The translations under genes and the position numbers were made by a program. Below, piece by piece: positions 45,518-55,353 of a stretch of 64,000 bases of DNA. Position 1 is the stretch's first letter; the number at the start of each line of letters is the position of its first letter. This DNA is from Bin55 sp028819195 (lineage in GTDB: Bacteria > Pseudomonadota > Gammaproteobacteria > Pseudomonadales > Azotimanducaceae): NCBI GenBank assembly GCA_028819195.1, contig JAPPMF010000008.1, forward strand, positions 62,001 to 126,000, written 5' to 3'. Below the pieces are notes generated by a model. It had not been told where the DNA came from. It did no database searches and saw only the letters and a list, made by a program, of their open reading frames with translations.

Positions 45518-46199
45518 CTCTCGAAACACACAGTTAAGAAAACGGGATAGAATTCTTAATTTTGCTTGACTACCTTTTCTTTTCCCCTTGGATAAGACTA
45601 TCGGCTATGTCCGTGCCAGAGTAAGGATTTAGGACGGAAAGAAGCGTTAAACCAAGAACAAAAGGAAATCGCGTGAAAGCGGTCAATCGTTGCGCCAGTT
45701 AGCCCAAACCTTTAAGATTCCAAAACGTCAGTGCTTCATTATCTACGTTTAACCGAATCCAAGTTGTAATTCTCTTGGGTGTAGTTATCGCGTTGCCGCC
45801 GTACTACAGGTTTGTGCTAACAAAACATATACTGAATCTTGTTGCGATGTTAGTTGTCGTTGTTCTCGGTACTTTGAATTTACACTTGCTCGCACCTTTT
45901 ATTTGTATAGTGTGAGTGATTTGGCGGATTTCCCAAACGGACCCGAACGACCAAGTATAAATTTATCCGTTTCAACATTTGCGCTAAAATCTGAGTGAAC
46001 TATTGTTCTAGCGATGCTGTCTGTAGGGTTAACACATTGCCAGAATTGCTATATCACAGTTTTGGGGTATATTTTGAAGTTAAAAACACGACCTGCGTCC
46101 AACGTCCAAACCACTCTTCACAATAAATTGCCTATTGAGTTAGAATAGAATTTTCACTCAACAACCATAAATTCGAAATAAACTTAGTTTAGTCCAAGT

Positions 46200-47816
46200 A
46201 TGAAAGTACATTATCGATTTCTAGTTTTTCTTGTGATTCCGATTCTCATGATACCTAGCCAGAACTTTGCTTCCTCGGTTGCAAGTTTGGAGGAAGGATA
46301 TTTGACAATGGTGCGACAACATCGCACCACCATTAGTCGCAGTGAAGACTACACAAATAACTGGTACGCAGCACAAGATATTGAAGACATCGTGAAGCAC
46401 ATGTCGCCATCTGAAATTGCACATATTTTGAACGAATGTTCCAACGTGAATGGTGAATTGTCAAAAACTTGTATCGATGCCTTGGATGCGATTTTTCTGC
46501 AACTTCCCGCTAATACACATATTTGGAGTAATGCGTATTTTGATCAACTCAGGTTGGTCGACCGACCAACCTATGCCGACATCTTTCAAAGTCCAGAAAA
46601 AGATCTACAAGATGTCAAATCAGCATTAGAAAGTGAAGAATGCTTGGTACATGAAAGCGATGAAATCCGGCCGGAACTGCAACAACAGTGTCATGCGGAA
46701 GCATTTACACGAGTACATTTTGTTCAACTAAACTACGAAATTTTCGAAGGAATATACGAAACCTTTCCCGTGTTGTTTGATACCGACAGCGAAAACACGA
46801 ATAGGTTGTTTCAGACAACTTTCAATAAACCGCCAACCGACCAAACTCCTGAGAAAGAACTACAAGCAAGCCAGGATGCTCCTGCAAGGGATAAACTTTG
46901 GGACATTAATCTCCAAACACGGTGGGTTTTAAATCGCTGTAACAGATTGGATCGGTCGAATATTGAGCTTTTGTCACAAGAATACCGCGGTGACATGTTT
47001 GTTCGGCGACACAAATTATTGGAAATTGCCGCACGGTTAGGAGAAAAACAAGCATTACTACACGCACTGTTAGCGATAAACTCGAAGATTCCAGCGGTAT
47101 CCGAATATATCGAAACCAAGTTCAGATGGTTGGATGACTACGACGAGCTGGCCCGAGACTATTCTCCGCTGGTACCCAAGGACCGTACTAACTTGTTTGA
47201 TTTTGCTTTTGATACATTCCAATCACAACTTATCCAGTACATCAAAACGATGCATCAAGCCAAACAACTTGGCTGGAGCTATGATCTTTCGGCATTCGTT
47301 ACAGACTTTTGTAGTCCGTTCTATTTGCGAATAAATTGGGGTATTAGAGAGCTTACGTGGCCCGGCGATTGTAGTTGGTTAGTCTACGGGATTAGGGAAG
47401 GGAAGAAGTTAACAGGAGCAAGTCTACTTGATTTGCTTGATGAATTCGAACAAACTGCAATCAGTCTCAATGTGTACGAAATCGAAGAAACTCCGGCAGC
47501 GGAGACAGTATTCGGCTTTCATGATCTTGAAGGAGATCATGATTACGAGAGAGTTGTGTCGTTAATCCCAGTTTATCCTGAGAAAGCGTTGCGGGATCAA
47601 ATTGAAGGATTTGCAGAGGTTCGTTTTGGCGTTTCAGAAACCGGTGCAGTCATAGATGCAAGTGTTGTCAACTCGGAACCCGGGGAAACTTTCAATCACG
47701 CGGCTCTCGATGCATTACTGATGTCTAGGTATCGACCAAGGATTCAAAACGGTCAACCGGTGAGAACAGACGGTATTCTAAATCGGGTAAGGTTTGTGCT
47801 CCAGGAAGCCGAATGA
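46200..47816 (+). CDS. Exported protein with C-terminal TonB domain, copy 1
   Basis: 538 residues. Signal peptide MKVHYRFLVFLVIPILM... with likely cleavage after QNFA, so the protein is periplasmic rather than membrane-anchored like ordinary TonB. A large helical N-terminal part (about 30-440) matches no family I know and carries conserved cysteines (for example NECSNVN, KTCIDALD, WVLNRC, WPGDCSWLVYGI). The last 90 residues are a TonB C-terminal domain: VYPEKALRDQIEGFAEVRFGVSETGAV ... SRYRPRIQNGQPV. The paralogue at 47905 shares the full architecture. The TonB_C fold here may bind a partner without energy transduction. Confidence 0.78.
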   Translation: MKVHYRFLVFLVIPILMIPSQNFASSVASLEEGYLTMVRQHRTTISRSEDYTNNWYAAQDIEDIVKHMSPSEIAHILNECSNVNGELSKTCIDALDAIFLQLPANTHIWSNAYFDQLRLVDRPTYADIFQSPEKDLQDVKSALESEECLVHESDEIRPELQQQCHAEAFTRVHFVQLNYEIFEGIYETFPVLFDTDSENTNRLFQTTFNKPPTDQTPEKELQASQDAPARDKLWDINLQTRWVLNRCNRLDRSNIELLSQEYRGDMFVRRHKLLEIAARLGEKQALLHALLAINSKIPAVSEYIETKFRWLDDYDELARDYSPLVPKDRTNLFDFAFDTFQSQLIQYIKTMHQAKQLGWSYDLSAFVTDFCSPFYLRINWGIRELTWPGDCSWLVYGIREGKKLTGASLLDLLDEFEQTAISLNVYEIEETPAAETVFGFHDLEGDHDYERVVSLIPVYPEKALRDQIEGFAEVRFGVSETGAVIDASVVNSEPGETFNHAALDALLMSRYRPRIQNGQPVRTDGILNRVRFVLQEAE

Positions 47817-47904
47817 CGGACATTTTAGAGTTCGCAATCGACTTCAGTTATTACCCAATTTAGATTGAAATAGGATTCCTTTTTAGGGTTTAGAAAATAC
47901 AAAA

Positions 47905-49566
47905 ATGACTAAGTTACATTTACAAAAATTCACTGGTTTAGTCTTGATTTTATTGTTCACCGGTATGATGTTTGAGTTTGTATCACAGACTGGTTTGGGA
48001 TTGCAAATTCAAACAAAAGAAGAACGATATCTAGGCAAGCTACGAAGTCACCGTTCGACTTTTAACCGCAACAACATCGACTATCTACGATCTCAGTATA
48101 CTGCAAGTCGTATCGATGACGTTGTTGAGTCTCTGACGTCTTCTGAAATATCAAATATTTTGCAAGAATGTCATCAGATTAATGATGATTTGTCTCACGA
48201 ATGTGTAGAAGCATTAGATTCAATTTTTTTAAATTTTCCTACGAATGTAACGCATGCATCGAATGGATACTTTGATCCTCTGCAATTAGCGAAAAGACTC
48301 ACTCATGCCGACACGTTTCTAGATCCAATGAGAGATTTGCAACTAGTTAGTTCAGTCTTAGCCACGCCTGAATGTAGATTGGATGAACAGCAAACTATTC
48401 GACCAGCCCTGAATCAAAAATGTTCAGCTGACTCACTGTTTAGAGTACATCTAATTGAACTAAATTGTGAGATATTTGAAGAAGTGTTCGCCGGATTTCC
48501 AGACCTGTTCAATACTCAAAACGAAAACCAACACGAGATATTTCGGTCTACTTTGGAAGGGGTCAGTCTTGACAAACATACGGATGATGAGAGTGAAGAC
48601 AAGGACGGTATCAATGCCCGGCGAAGGGCAAGGGAAAAGGATGAGTTCTGGGATGTCGTCTTACACACTCGGTGGATGTTGAAACGTTGCGAGCGTTTAG
48701 ATCTATCAGAGGTCAGGAGATTTATCGGGGAAAAAAGTCAAAGTATTTTTTACGAAGATAAATTGCACGCTCTAGCGATCCGTTTAGGCAACGAACAAGC
48801 ATTGCTTCACAACATTCTTGATTTCAATCGTAAATATGAAAGTTTGATGGAGTACTACAAGACTCAATTCTTGTGGTTGTTGGACTACTTACATACTGCG
48901 GAGAGTTATCGATGGCCAGTCTCGTTTACAACCGAAGTTCAACCTAGCGTCTTTGACTATATTTATGAGATGTTCCAACAAAGACTAATTACCTATCTAC
49001 AAACTATGCATCATGCTGACCGGCAGGGGTGGGAATACGATTTGAATACTTTCGCTAGAGAATTCTGTGTGCCGTTTACTGTAATCTTCAATTCGCGAAA
49101 GCCTGTTTGGCCGGGAGATTGTAGTTGGCTAGTTTATGGTATTCGAAAAGGTAAGAAAATATCCTCTTCTGAATTAACAGCACGACTTGATGCTTTCGAA
49201 CGCGCCGCGATCGCGGCAGAGGTGTATCACTTGGAGAATACACCTAGCGCCGAACAAGTTTTTGAGATACCCGATCTTGAAGGAGATCACCTGTACGAAA
49301 AAGTAGTCAGTGTAACTCCATACTATCCACCATACGCTCGTATTCAAAATCTAGAAGGCTTTGTAGAAGTTGGTTTTACAATCACTGAAACGGGTGCCAT
49401 CACGAATGTGCACGTTAAAAGTTCCGGACCAGGCAAAAAGTTCCATCTCGATGCAATGAACGCGGTGTTATTTTCAAGATATCGGCCGACTATTCGCGAC
49501 GGTCAACCGGTTCAAGAAGATTCGGTCAGTTTAATCATTGAATTTAAGCTCGAAGACGAAGATTGA
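47905..49566 (+). CDS. Exported protein with C-terminal TonB domain, copy 2
   Basis: 553 residues, paralogue of the gene at 46200. The signal peptide or anchor is MTKLHLQKFTGLVLILLF.... Shared landmarks with copy 1 are LQECHQINDDLSHECVEALD, LIELNCEIFEEV, TRWMLKRCERLDL, EFCVPF and the near-identical WPGDCSWLVYGIRKGKK, with the cysteines in the same positions. The C-terminal TonB domain reads PYARIQNLEGFVEVGFTITETGAI ... SRYRPTIRDGQPV. The intergenic distance is 88 bp. Both copies are intact, with divergence spread along the sequence, so the duplication is old and both are probably functional. Confidence 0.78.
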   Translation: MTKLHLQKFTGLVLILLFTGMMFEFVSQTGLGLQIQTKEERYLGKLRSHRSTFNRNNIDYLRSQYTASRIDDVVESLTSSEISNILQECHQINDDLSHECVEALDSIFLNFPTNVTHASNGYFDPLQLAKRLTHADTFLDPMRDLQLVSSVLATPECRLDEQQTIRPALNQKCSADSLFRVHLIELNCEIFEEVFAGFPDLFNTQNENQHEIFRSTLEGVSLDKHTDDESEDKDGINARRRAREKDEFWDVVLHTRWMLKRCERLDLSEVRRFIGEKSQSIFYEDKLHALAIRLGNEQALLHNILDFNRKYESLMEYYKTQFLWLLDYLHTAESYRWPVSFTTEVQPSVFDYIYEMFQQRLITYLQTMHHADRQGWEYDLNTFAREFCVPFTVIFNSRKPVWPGDCSWLVYGIRKGKKISSSELTARLDAFERAAIAAEVYHLENTPSAEQVFEIPDLEGDHLYEKVVSVTPYYPPYARIQNLEGFVEVGFTITETGAITNVHVKSSGPGKKFHLDAMNAVLFSRYRPTIRDGQPVQEDSVSLIIEFKLEDED

Positions 49567-49774
49567 ATTCAAACGCACGCTGGCTACGAAGGCAACGCCG
49601 ATTAAGGAAGAGAATCGCAATCTCCTTCGTTTCCTACTAAAGGTTTAATCCGACTTGGCTAAATTGTTTTCATTTTGTCTACTAAATACTAGTTCTTTAT
49701 CACAGCTAATTTGTTCGATTTTGTCGCGATCACTTGTTAATTGGATAGATTTGCACTAGAACGATCCCGTATTT

Positions 49775-52117
49775 GTGAATGACTTGGTAAAAGACCGTAT
49801 AACTCTTACATCCCGTTATGCCAATTGGATCGTGTTGCGGCGATGGTATGTGATTGTCGGTACGATACTCGCAGTTGTATTAGCTTCTTGCGGAACACTC
49901 TTCCTTGATTTTGCAGCGAACTACCGAATTTTCTTTGATGCTGACGATCCACAACTCCTGGCCTTAGAACAACTCGAGAACACCTATGGTAAGAGTGAAA
50001 ACGTCGCATTTCTAATCGTACCAAATGACGGAAACGCCACTTCAGAAACAGCACTTGCAGCGACTCTCTGGTTAACTGATAAAGCTTGGCAAATTCCTTA
50101 TTCTCGAAGGGTAGATTCTCTAGCAAATTTTCAGCATACAACCGCTGAAGAAGATGATCTGTACGTGCGCGACCTCATTGACCCTCAAGAACTTCACGAT
50201 GCTGAAGCTCGAGCACGAATCCGGGAGATCGCACTGTCAGATCCTCGAATTGCTGGTAGTATCCTTGCCCTCGATGGTGAAGTAAGTGTAGTAAACGCGA
50301 CGGTTGAGTTATCTGAGGAGAATCAGCTACAGGAAATCGCTGAAATTACGAAGTTTGCCCGAGAAACGGTTACTGAATTTGAAGAAACCTTTACCGATAT
50401 AGACCTCAGACTCGTGGGAACTGTCATCGTAAATCAGACGTTTCTCGAAGCCTCAATTCAGAGTCAAGCAGTGTTTCTTCCAACCAGTTTGCTACTGATG
50501 GCACTTATCTTGTGGTTCTTGACTCGAAGTGTCAGCGGGGTAGTCGTATCTGGTGTAGTCATGTTATTTTCTATTTTCGCGTGTTTGGGTATTGGTGGTT
50601 GGGTAGGGGTACCATTTTCTCCACCTATTGCACCAGCACCGACAATCGTACTGATGATTGTGGTCGCGAATTGTGTCCACATCCTGGTAAGTATTCGGCG
50701 GAGCTTACGAGACACGGACTCGAAACGTGACGCGATCGTGGAAGCGATACGGCTTAACTTAGTACCGGTGTTTTTAGCGAGTCTCACGACCACACTCGGT
50801 TTTCTCAGTATGAACTTCTCGGAGGTGCCTCCATACCGACACCTAGGAATGTTCGTTGCTTTTGGAATTTCGACGTGTTTTATCTTATCCGTAACTTTTC
50901 TCCCAGCGATGTTGTCGTTGCTTCCTATTCGCAGTGCAAAAGAACGCCCAAAACATTCTAGATTCTCCATGACTAAATTTTGTGATTTTGTCTTGCGGCA
51001 TCGAATCGCGATCGCTTGTAGTTGGTTAATTGTTGTCGTCGCCATGACTTACTCTCTAACCCGTAATGAACTAAATGACGTTTTAGTGCATTTTTTCAAC
51101 AAAAGCGTCGAGTTTAGGCAAGATACTGATTTCATGGATGAGCATTTAAGCGGTAACACGTTGATTGAATATTCGCTACAAGCAGCAGGAGAGGGAGAAG
51201 CGATAGACCCCATGTTTCTCGAAGAAGTTGTTCGTTTCACCGATTGGTATCGAGCGCAAGATCGAGTACGACATGTATCGTCTATTACGGACACTTTCAA
51301 ACAACTCAATCAAAGTATGCACGGCGATGATTCAGCATATTACCGAATTCCAGAATCTAAAGATCTTGTAGCTCAGTACTTATTGCTTTATGAACTCTCT
51401 TTACCACAGGGACTCGATCTCAATAATCAACTCGATAACGCTAGGGCCAGTACTCGTGTGTCTGTTTCGGCCGAGACACTAAATTCAGCCGAATTAATTA
51501 AGTTGAATGAACGCGCCAAAGATTGGTTGGCCGAAAACACTAGCCACATCGCAACGATCAACGGAACTGGGCCTGCAACATTATTTGCTTATCTTGGACA
51601 ACGTAATATTCAGGCGATGTTGGTCGGTACGATGGTAGTACTGATAGCGATTTCACTCATCTTGTTGTTTGCTTTACGCTCATTCAAGATCGGCTTGGTG
51701 AGTATGATTCCCAATCTCTTACCAGCTGTCTTAGGATTTGGTGTATGGGGATTGGTGGTAGGTCAAGTCGGACTGTCGTTATCAGTCGTTGTTGCCATGA
51801 CGATTGGGATTGTAGTGGACGACACAGTTCATTTTTTGAGTAAATACCTTCGCGCGCGCAGAGAGTTCAAATACAATCCAGAAAAATCCGTACAGTACGC
51901 ATTTGATACTGCGGGGCGTGCACTTGTAGTGACCACGATAGTCTTGGTGGGTGGTTTTTTGATTCTTGTATTCTCGCCCTTCGTGCCGACGGCTCAGGTA
52001 GGCATTTTGACTGCTTTGATTATTGGTTTTGCCTTAGTGGCTGATCTTACTCTGCTACCTGCAATATTGACGTGGGTCGATAGAGATTCTAGCTCGCAGT
52101 TGAACCTTAAAAATTGA
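49775..52117 (+). CDS. RND/MMPL-family exporter
   Basis: 780 residues, start GTG 49775. Two similar halves, each with one leading membrane helix, a large periplasmic loop and five further helices, as in the hydrophobe/amphiphile efflux (HAE3/MMPL) branch of RND transporters. Landmarks: IVLRRWYVIVGTILAV, FDADDPQLLALEQLENTYGK (a typical early periplasmic segment of these exporters), PPIAPAPTIVLMIVVANCVHIL and MTIGIVVDDTVHFLSKYLRARR in the second half. Substrates of this branch are often lipids or hopanoids. It lies between the TonB-domain pair and the RiPP cluster and may belong to neither. Confidence 0.88.
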   Translation: MNDLVKDRITLTSRYANWIVLRRWYVIVGTILAVVLASCGTLFLDFAANYRIFFDADDPQLLALEQLENTYGKSENVAFLIVPNDGNATSETALAATLWLTDKAWQIPYSRRVDSLANFQHTTAEEDDLYVRDLIDPQELHDAEARARIREIALSDPRIAGSILALDGEVSVVNATVELSEENQLQEIAEITKFARETVTEFEETFTDIDLRLVGTVIVNQTFLEASIQSQAVFLPTSLLLMALILWFLTRSVSGVVVSGVVMLFSIFACLGIGGWVGVPFSPPIAPAPTIVLMIVVANCVHILVSIRRSLRDTDSKRDAIVEAIRLNLVPVFLASLTTTLGFLSMNFSEVPPYRHLGMFVAFGISTCFILSVTFLPAMLSLLPIRSAKERPKHSRFSMTKFCDFVLRHRIAIACSWLIVVVAMTYSLTRNELNDVLVHFFNKSVEFRQDTDFMDEHLSGNTLIEYSLQAAGEGEAIDPMFLEEVVRFTDWYRAQDRVRHVSSITDTFKQLNQSMHGDDSAYYRIPESKDLVAQYLLLYELSLPQGLDLNNQLDNARASTRVSVSAETLNSAELIKLNERAKDWLAENTSHIATINGTGPATLFAYLGQRNIQAMLVGTMVVLIAISLILLFALRSFKIGLVSMIPNLLPAVLGFGVWGLVVGQVGLSLSVVVAMTIGIVVDDTVHFLSKYLRARREFKYNPEKSVQYAFDTAGRALVVTTIVLVGGFLILVFSPFVPTAQVGILTALIIGFALVADLTLLPAILTWVDRDSSSQLNLKN

Positions 52118-52167
52118 TTGAAACACACTGGTACCTACAACTTGAATACTCCTTGAAGTGTTTCAAT
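52117..52167. repeat. 10-bp inverted repeat at the end of the RND exporter gene
   Basis: ATTGAAACAC (52117-52126) and GTGTTTCAAT (52158-52167) are perfect complements separated by 31 nt. The left arm begins in the exporter's stop codon. No U-tract follows, so an intrinsic terminator is unlikely; transcript-end stabilisation or a protein-binding site are possible. Confidence 0.45.
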
Positions 52168-52626
52168 ACGCCTCCAATTGTGAAACCTTTGGTAGTTTGT
52201 TCGGTTGAGACGAGGTTCCCGGCAAACAATTACGACTGTCGGTCAACTCTTCGTTGACTGGATACAAAACAAGAAAGTGGGATTTGACCAATAGTTTCAT
52301 TTGGTTTATTTATTTCGATCTAGAAACCCAATCTTGTGAAATTTCGATCAGTTTCTCTATGGTTTCAAGACGTGGATGAATGGCAAGTCAACACTCCCCA
52401 TCTGGTTTTGATGTGTTTGTATTGCAAGGGAACAATAAAGTCAGCTATTTTTGTAAACTAACAAGCTTTTTTGTGATCGGAATAAAGTTTCTTAATGTAT
52501 AATTTCGGTCGAGTTAGTAGTTCAATTCAATCAATCTGGTACACGTAGGAGCATTCCTCCATAGTTATGCAAAAGTCGACAGGTTAAAATTTTTGTTGTA
52601 TTTAGTTACTTAAACAAACCGTATTC
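52118..52626. other. Intergenic region before the RiPP cluster
   Basis: About 510 bp, AT-rich, with the 52117-52167 inverted repeat and one promoter-like site near its 3' end. I looked for a short precursor gene with an NHLP-type leader in all frames and saw none. Confidence 0.5.
52498..52503 (+). promoter_or_regulatory. Possible -10 box for the RiPP operon
   Basis: A consensus TATAAT lies about 124 bp upstream of the first gene of the cluster (52627). The nearest -35-like hexamer, TTGTGA at 52471-52476, is 21 bp away, which is too long for a standard sigma70 promoter, so another sigma factor or an activator may be needed. Confidence 0.35.
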
Positions 52627-53145
52627 ATGTTTAACAATCTTTTCGACTCCTTTCACGATACTGTTGCCAAAGCAAAAAATCAACGTGAAGAACTAGACAG
52701 TTTACTCACGATTTCTGCGCCAAGAGAACGACAGTTTATCATCGCCGTATTGATCGTGTTGCTCGCACTCAGTGCTTGGTTAATGTTCGGAAACGTCAGA
52801 CATTCAGTGATTGTTGATGGAGTTTTATTGTCTACGGAAGCAGATAGCGATGGAGGGGAACAAATTGTCGCGTTGGCGGTCTTTATGAAAGCTGACGAAA
52901 CCCTCGAATTTAAAACTGGTATGCAGGTGTCAATAATCCCATTTGGAAGTAACACCGCAGATACCCCCGCGATTGAAGGTGAAATTCATACGATTACCGA
53001 ATCGCAACGCAAGACTGTACAAACAATCGCTATCGCTGTTTCTGGTAGTTTCGAATTTGCGAGTGCGGCCGAAGAAACATGTCAACTCGTGGTCGAATTG
53101 GGACACCAAACCCCGTGGGAACTGTTCCAAAAAAATACCTTTTGA
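52627..53145 (+). CDS. Short HlyD/NHLP-type secretion protein
   Basis: 172 residues. An N-terminal cytoplasmic helix (SFHDTVAKAKNQREELDSLL), one membrane helix (about 39-58) and a small beta-rich periplasmic part (LSTEADSDGGEQIVALAVFMKADETLEFKTGMQVSIIPFGSN...). The position before two NHLP-type ABC genes, and the membrane-fusion-like beta segment, suggest the NHLM bacteriocin-system secretion protein. Those are normally longer (about 250-400 residues) with a coiled-coil hairpin, which is missing here. No frameshift is visible, so this is either a minimal adaptor or a remnant. Confidence 0.6.
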   Translation: MFNNLFDSFHDTVAKAKNQREELDSLLTISAPRERQFIIAVLIVLLALSAWLMFGNVRHSVIVDGVLLSTEADSDGGEQIVALAVFMKADETLEFKTGMQVSIIPFGSNTADTPAIEGEIHTITESQRKTVQTIAIAVSGSFEFASAAEETCQLVVELGHQTPWELFQKNTF

Positions 53146-53154
53146 TTTGGCAAT

Positions 53155-55353
53155 ATGGCAAAACACTCTCCGAAAGAATCAGCGGTTGAATCGGTCTCAC
53201 AGCGAGTAACAACACCTATCGTGTTACAAATGCACGCGACTGAGTGTGGTGCGGCGTGTCTGAGAAGTGTTTTAGCGTACTTCGGGCTTTGGGTACCGTT
53301 AACTGAACTACGCCGTCAGTGCGAAGTGAGTCGAGATGGCTCTACTGCGGCTGGAATTTCAAGGGCTGCTCAACACTATGGTCTCGAGTGTAAAGGACTT
53401 AGTTTATCCGTTGAATTATTGAAGAAACTACCCGTTCCTCTTGTTCTCTTTTGGCAATTCAGTCACTTTGTCGTATTAGAGGGCTTTGACAATAACGAAT
53501 ACTATTTGAACGACCCTGCTAGCGGACGCCGAACTGTATCAGAGGAAGAATTCCAACAAGCTTATAGTGGTATCGCGCTACGATTTTCCCGTGGGGAAAA
53601 TTTCAAGGAAGGTGGCACACAGCCCAGCTTGTTTCAACAATTAGGTAAATTATTACACCACTCAAAAGCCGAATTGCTTGCGGTCGTGGTATGCACCCTG
53701 TTTGCAACAATACTTACTTTAGTAATCCCCATTACTTTAGGCAGTTTTGTCGATGAAGTTTTAATTAAACAAAGTCCCTGGTTGGGATTTGTTTTAGCTT
53801 TGTTTGGCGCAGGCATTTTGGTCTATATGTTGACTTTGTTAAAAAATCGATTGTTACAACGACTTAGCATAAAAATCTCCGTGATCGGGTACGAACGTGG
53901 GTTAACAAAGTTACTGCGACTTCCTATCGAATTTTTTGAACATCGACTAATTGGTGATTTAACTGACCGGGTTTCATCGATCGATAGAGTTGCCAAGAAT
54001 TTAACCACTCAGTTTGTGGTACTCATCCTAGATATTTTGATGAGTATCGTCTTATTGGTCGCCATGGTGTTTCTCAATTGGGTTTTAGCATTAACAGTGT
54101 TGGTTTTAGGAATAGTTCACATATCGTTGGCGCTTTCTTGGAATCATAGACGCCATATCCGAGGGCAAGCCTTGCGACGGGAACAAGGATTGATGCTTGG
54201 TCTCGGAATGCAAATGTTAAGTCATGCGGATAACTTGCGAATTACCGGTGCAGATGATCGGCATTTTTCAAGCTGGAGTGGCCACCAAGCCAGGGAACTG
54301 AATGCTCGTCAAAGGTTTGTTTCACTTAGCGCTTTTAATGATGCGATTCCCGAACTAATTACTGGTTTACGAAGCGGCACTATCTTATTCGTCGGTGCTT
54401 TGGCGGTTCTGGCTGGCAATATGTCGTTGGGCGTATTGGTCGCTTGCTTTATCCTTTCGGAAATTTTGCTGGAGCCTATTACACGATTTCTTGAGTTTGA
54501 AGAAAAACGTCATGTTCTCGAAACTGATATACAACGTCTTGAAGACATCGAATTAAACGAAGAGGATCCATCATTCCAATCTCGTGCTAAGGCAACTGAG
54601 GCAATTCCGATTTTTCAGGGTAAGCTTAAGTTAACGGGAGAAATTGAACTCAAGGATGTTACTTTTGGATATAACCCTCGTAAACGCCCGTTGATACAAG
54701 GTCTAAGTCTAAAGGTTCGTCCAGGGCAACGGATAGCTATTGTCGGTCCAAGTGGCTCTGGTAAGTCCACGCTTGCACGTTTGATTGTTGGGATTAATCA
54801 ACCAACATCGGGTCAGATATGGTTTGACGGGTACCCGCAAGACGAAATCCCCCAAGAAGTAATCAGACGTTCAATATCAATGGTCAACCAAGAAGCAATG
54901 TTGTTTGAGGCTAGTGTTCGTGATAACATCACAATGTGGAATTCTGCTGTCCCCGACGATGTCGTTGTTTCGGCTACGAGAGATGCTCGGATACACAGGG
55001 AAATTCTCCGCCGCCCTGATGGTTACGGAACCATTGTTGAAGAAGGTGGGGCAAACTTTAGCGGGGGACAACGCCAACGCTTAGAACTCGCCCGCGCACT
55101 AGCCAGTAAACCCACCATTCTAGTCTTGGACGAAGCGACTAGCTCTCTTGATGTTGCGACTGAAGAAGCTGTGGACGAAGCCTTACGTAGACGTGGAGTT
55201 ACCTGTCTAATTGTGGCACACCGATTGAGTACCGTACGTGATTGTGACGAAATTATCGTGTTGGATGGAGGAAAGGTTGTGCAACGTGGTACTCACGATA
55301 CCCTGATTGCCGATCAAAGTGGAACTTATTACACGCTCGCTGTATCCGGTTGA
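53155..55353 (+). CDS. NHLP-type peptidase-containing ABC exporter (C39 peptidase)
   Basis: 732 residues. Inner-membrane exporter that cleaves double-glycine-type leaders and exports the core peptide. The N-terminal C39 peptidase has all catalytic residues: Cys31 in MHATECGAACL, His104 in FSHFVVLEG and Asp120 in LNDPASG. A six-helix membrane domain follows (about 165-440). The C-terminal ATPase has Walker A GPSGSGKST, signature FSGGQRQRLE, Walker B LVLDEATSSLD and the H-loop VAHRLS. Together with the adjacent peptidase-free exporter it matches the paired transporters of NHLP-type bacteriocin systems. Its stop overlaps the next gene's ATG. Confidence 0.92.
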   Translation: MAKHSPKESAVESVSQRVTTPIVLQMHATECGAACLRSVLAYFGLWVPLTELRRQCEVSRDGSTAAGISRAAQHYGLECKGLSLSVELLKKLPVPLVLFWQFSHFVVLEGFDNNEYYLNDPASGRRTVSEEEFQQAYSGIALRFSRGENFKEGGTQPSLFQQLGKLLHHSKAELLAVVVCTLFATILTLVIPITLGSFVDEVLIKQSPWLGFVLALFGAGILVYMLTLLKNRLLQRLSIKISVIGYERGLTKLLRLPIEFFEHRLIGDLTDRVSSIDRVAKNLTTQFVVLILDILMSIVLLVAMVFLNWVLALTVLVLGIVHISLALSWNHRRHIRGQALRREQGLMLGLGMQMLSHADNLRITGADDRHFSSWSGHQARELNARQRFVSLSAFNDAIPELITGLRSGTILFVGALAVLAGNMSLGVLVACFILSEILLEPITRFLEFEEKRHVLETDIQRLEDIELNEEDPSFQSRAKATEAIPIFQGKLKLTGEIELKDVTFGYNPRKRPLIQGLSLKVRPGQRIAIVGPSGSGKSTLARLIVGINQPTSGQIWFDGYPQDEIPQEVIRRSISMVNQEAMLFEASVRDNITMWNSAVPDDVVVSATRDARIHREILRRPDGYGTIVEEGGANFSGGQRQRLELARALASKPTILVLDEATSSLDVATEEAVDEALRRRGVTCLIVAHRLSTVRDCDEIIVLDGGKVVQRGTHDTLIADQSGTYYTLAVSG

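Larger units (their letters stand above)
45191..46199. other. One-kilobase AT-rich intergenic region
   Basis: No supported gene between the small-protein operon (minus) and the TonB-domain pair (plus). It holds a 9-bp inverted repeat (45234-45260), a run of nine C (45319-45327), repeated ATATGCA motifs around 45370-45390 and an 18-bp palindrome (45500-45517). A short stretch at 45727-45915 reads as a hydrophobic peptide but has no start or partner. Composition is unlike the flanking coding regions. Confidence 0.5.

Noticed and set aside
45727..45915. Hydrophobic peptide reading like the N-terminus of a branched-chain amino acid permease (VVIALPPYYRFVLTKHILNL)
   Set aside because: Only about 60 codons, no start codon with a ribosome-binding site, and similarity judged by eye from hydrophobic residues alone. 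It could be a gene relic, but the support is too thin for a feature.
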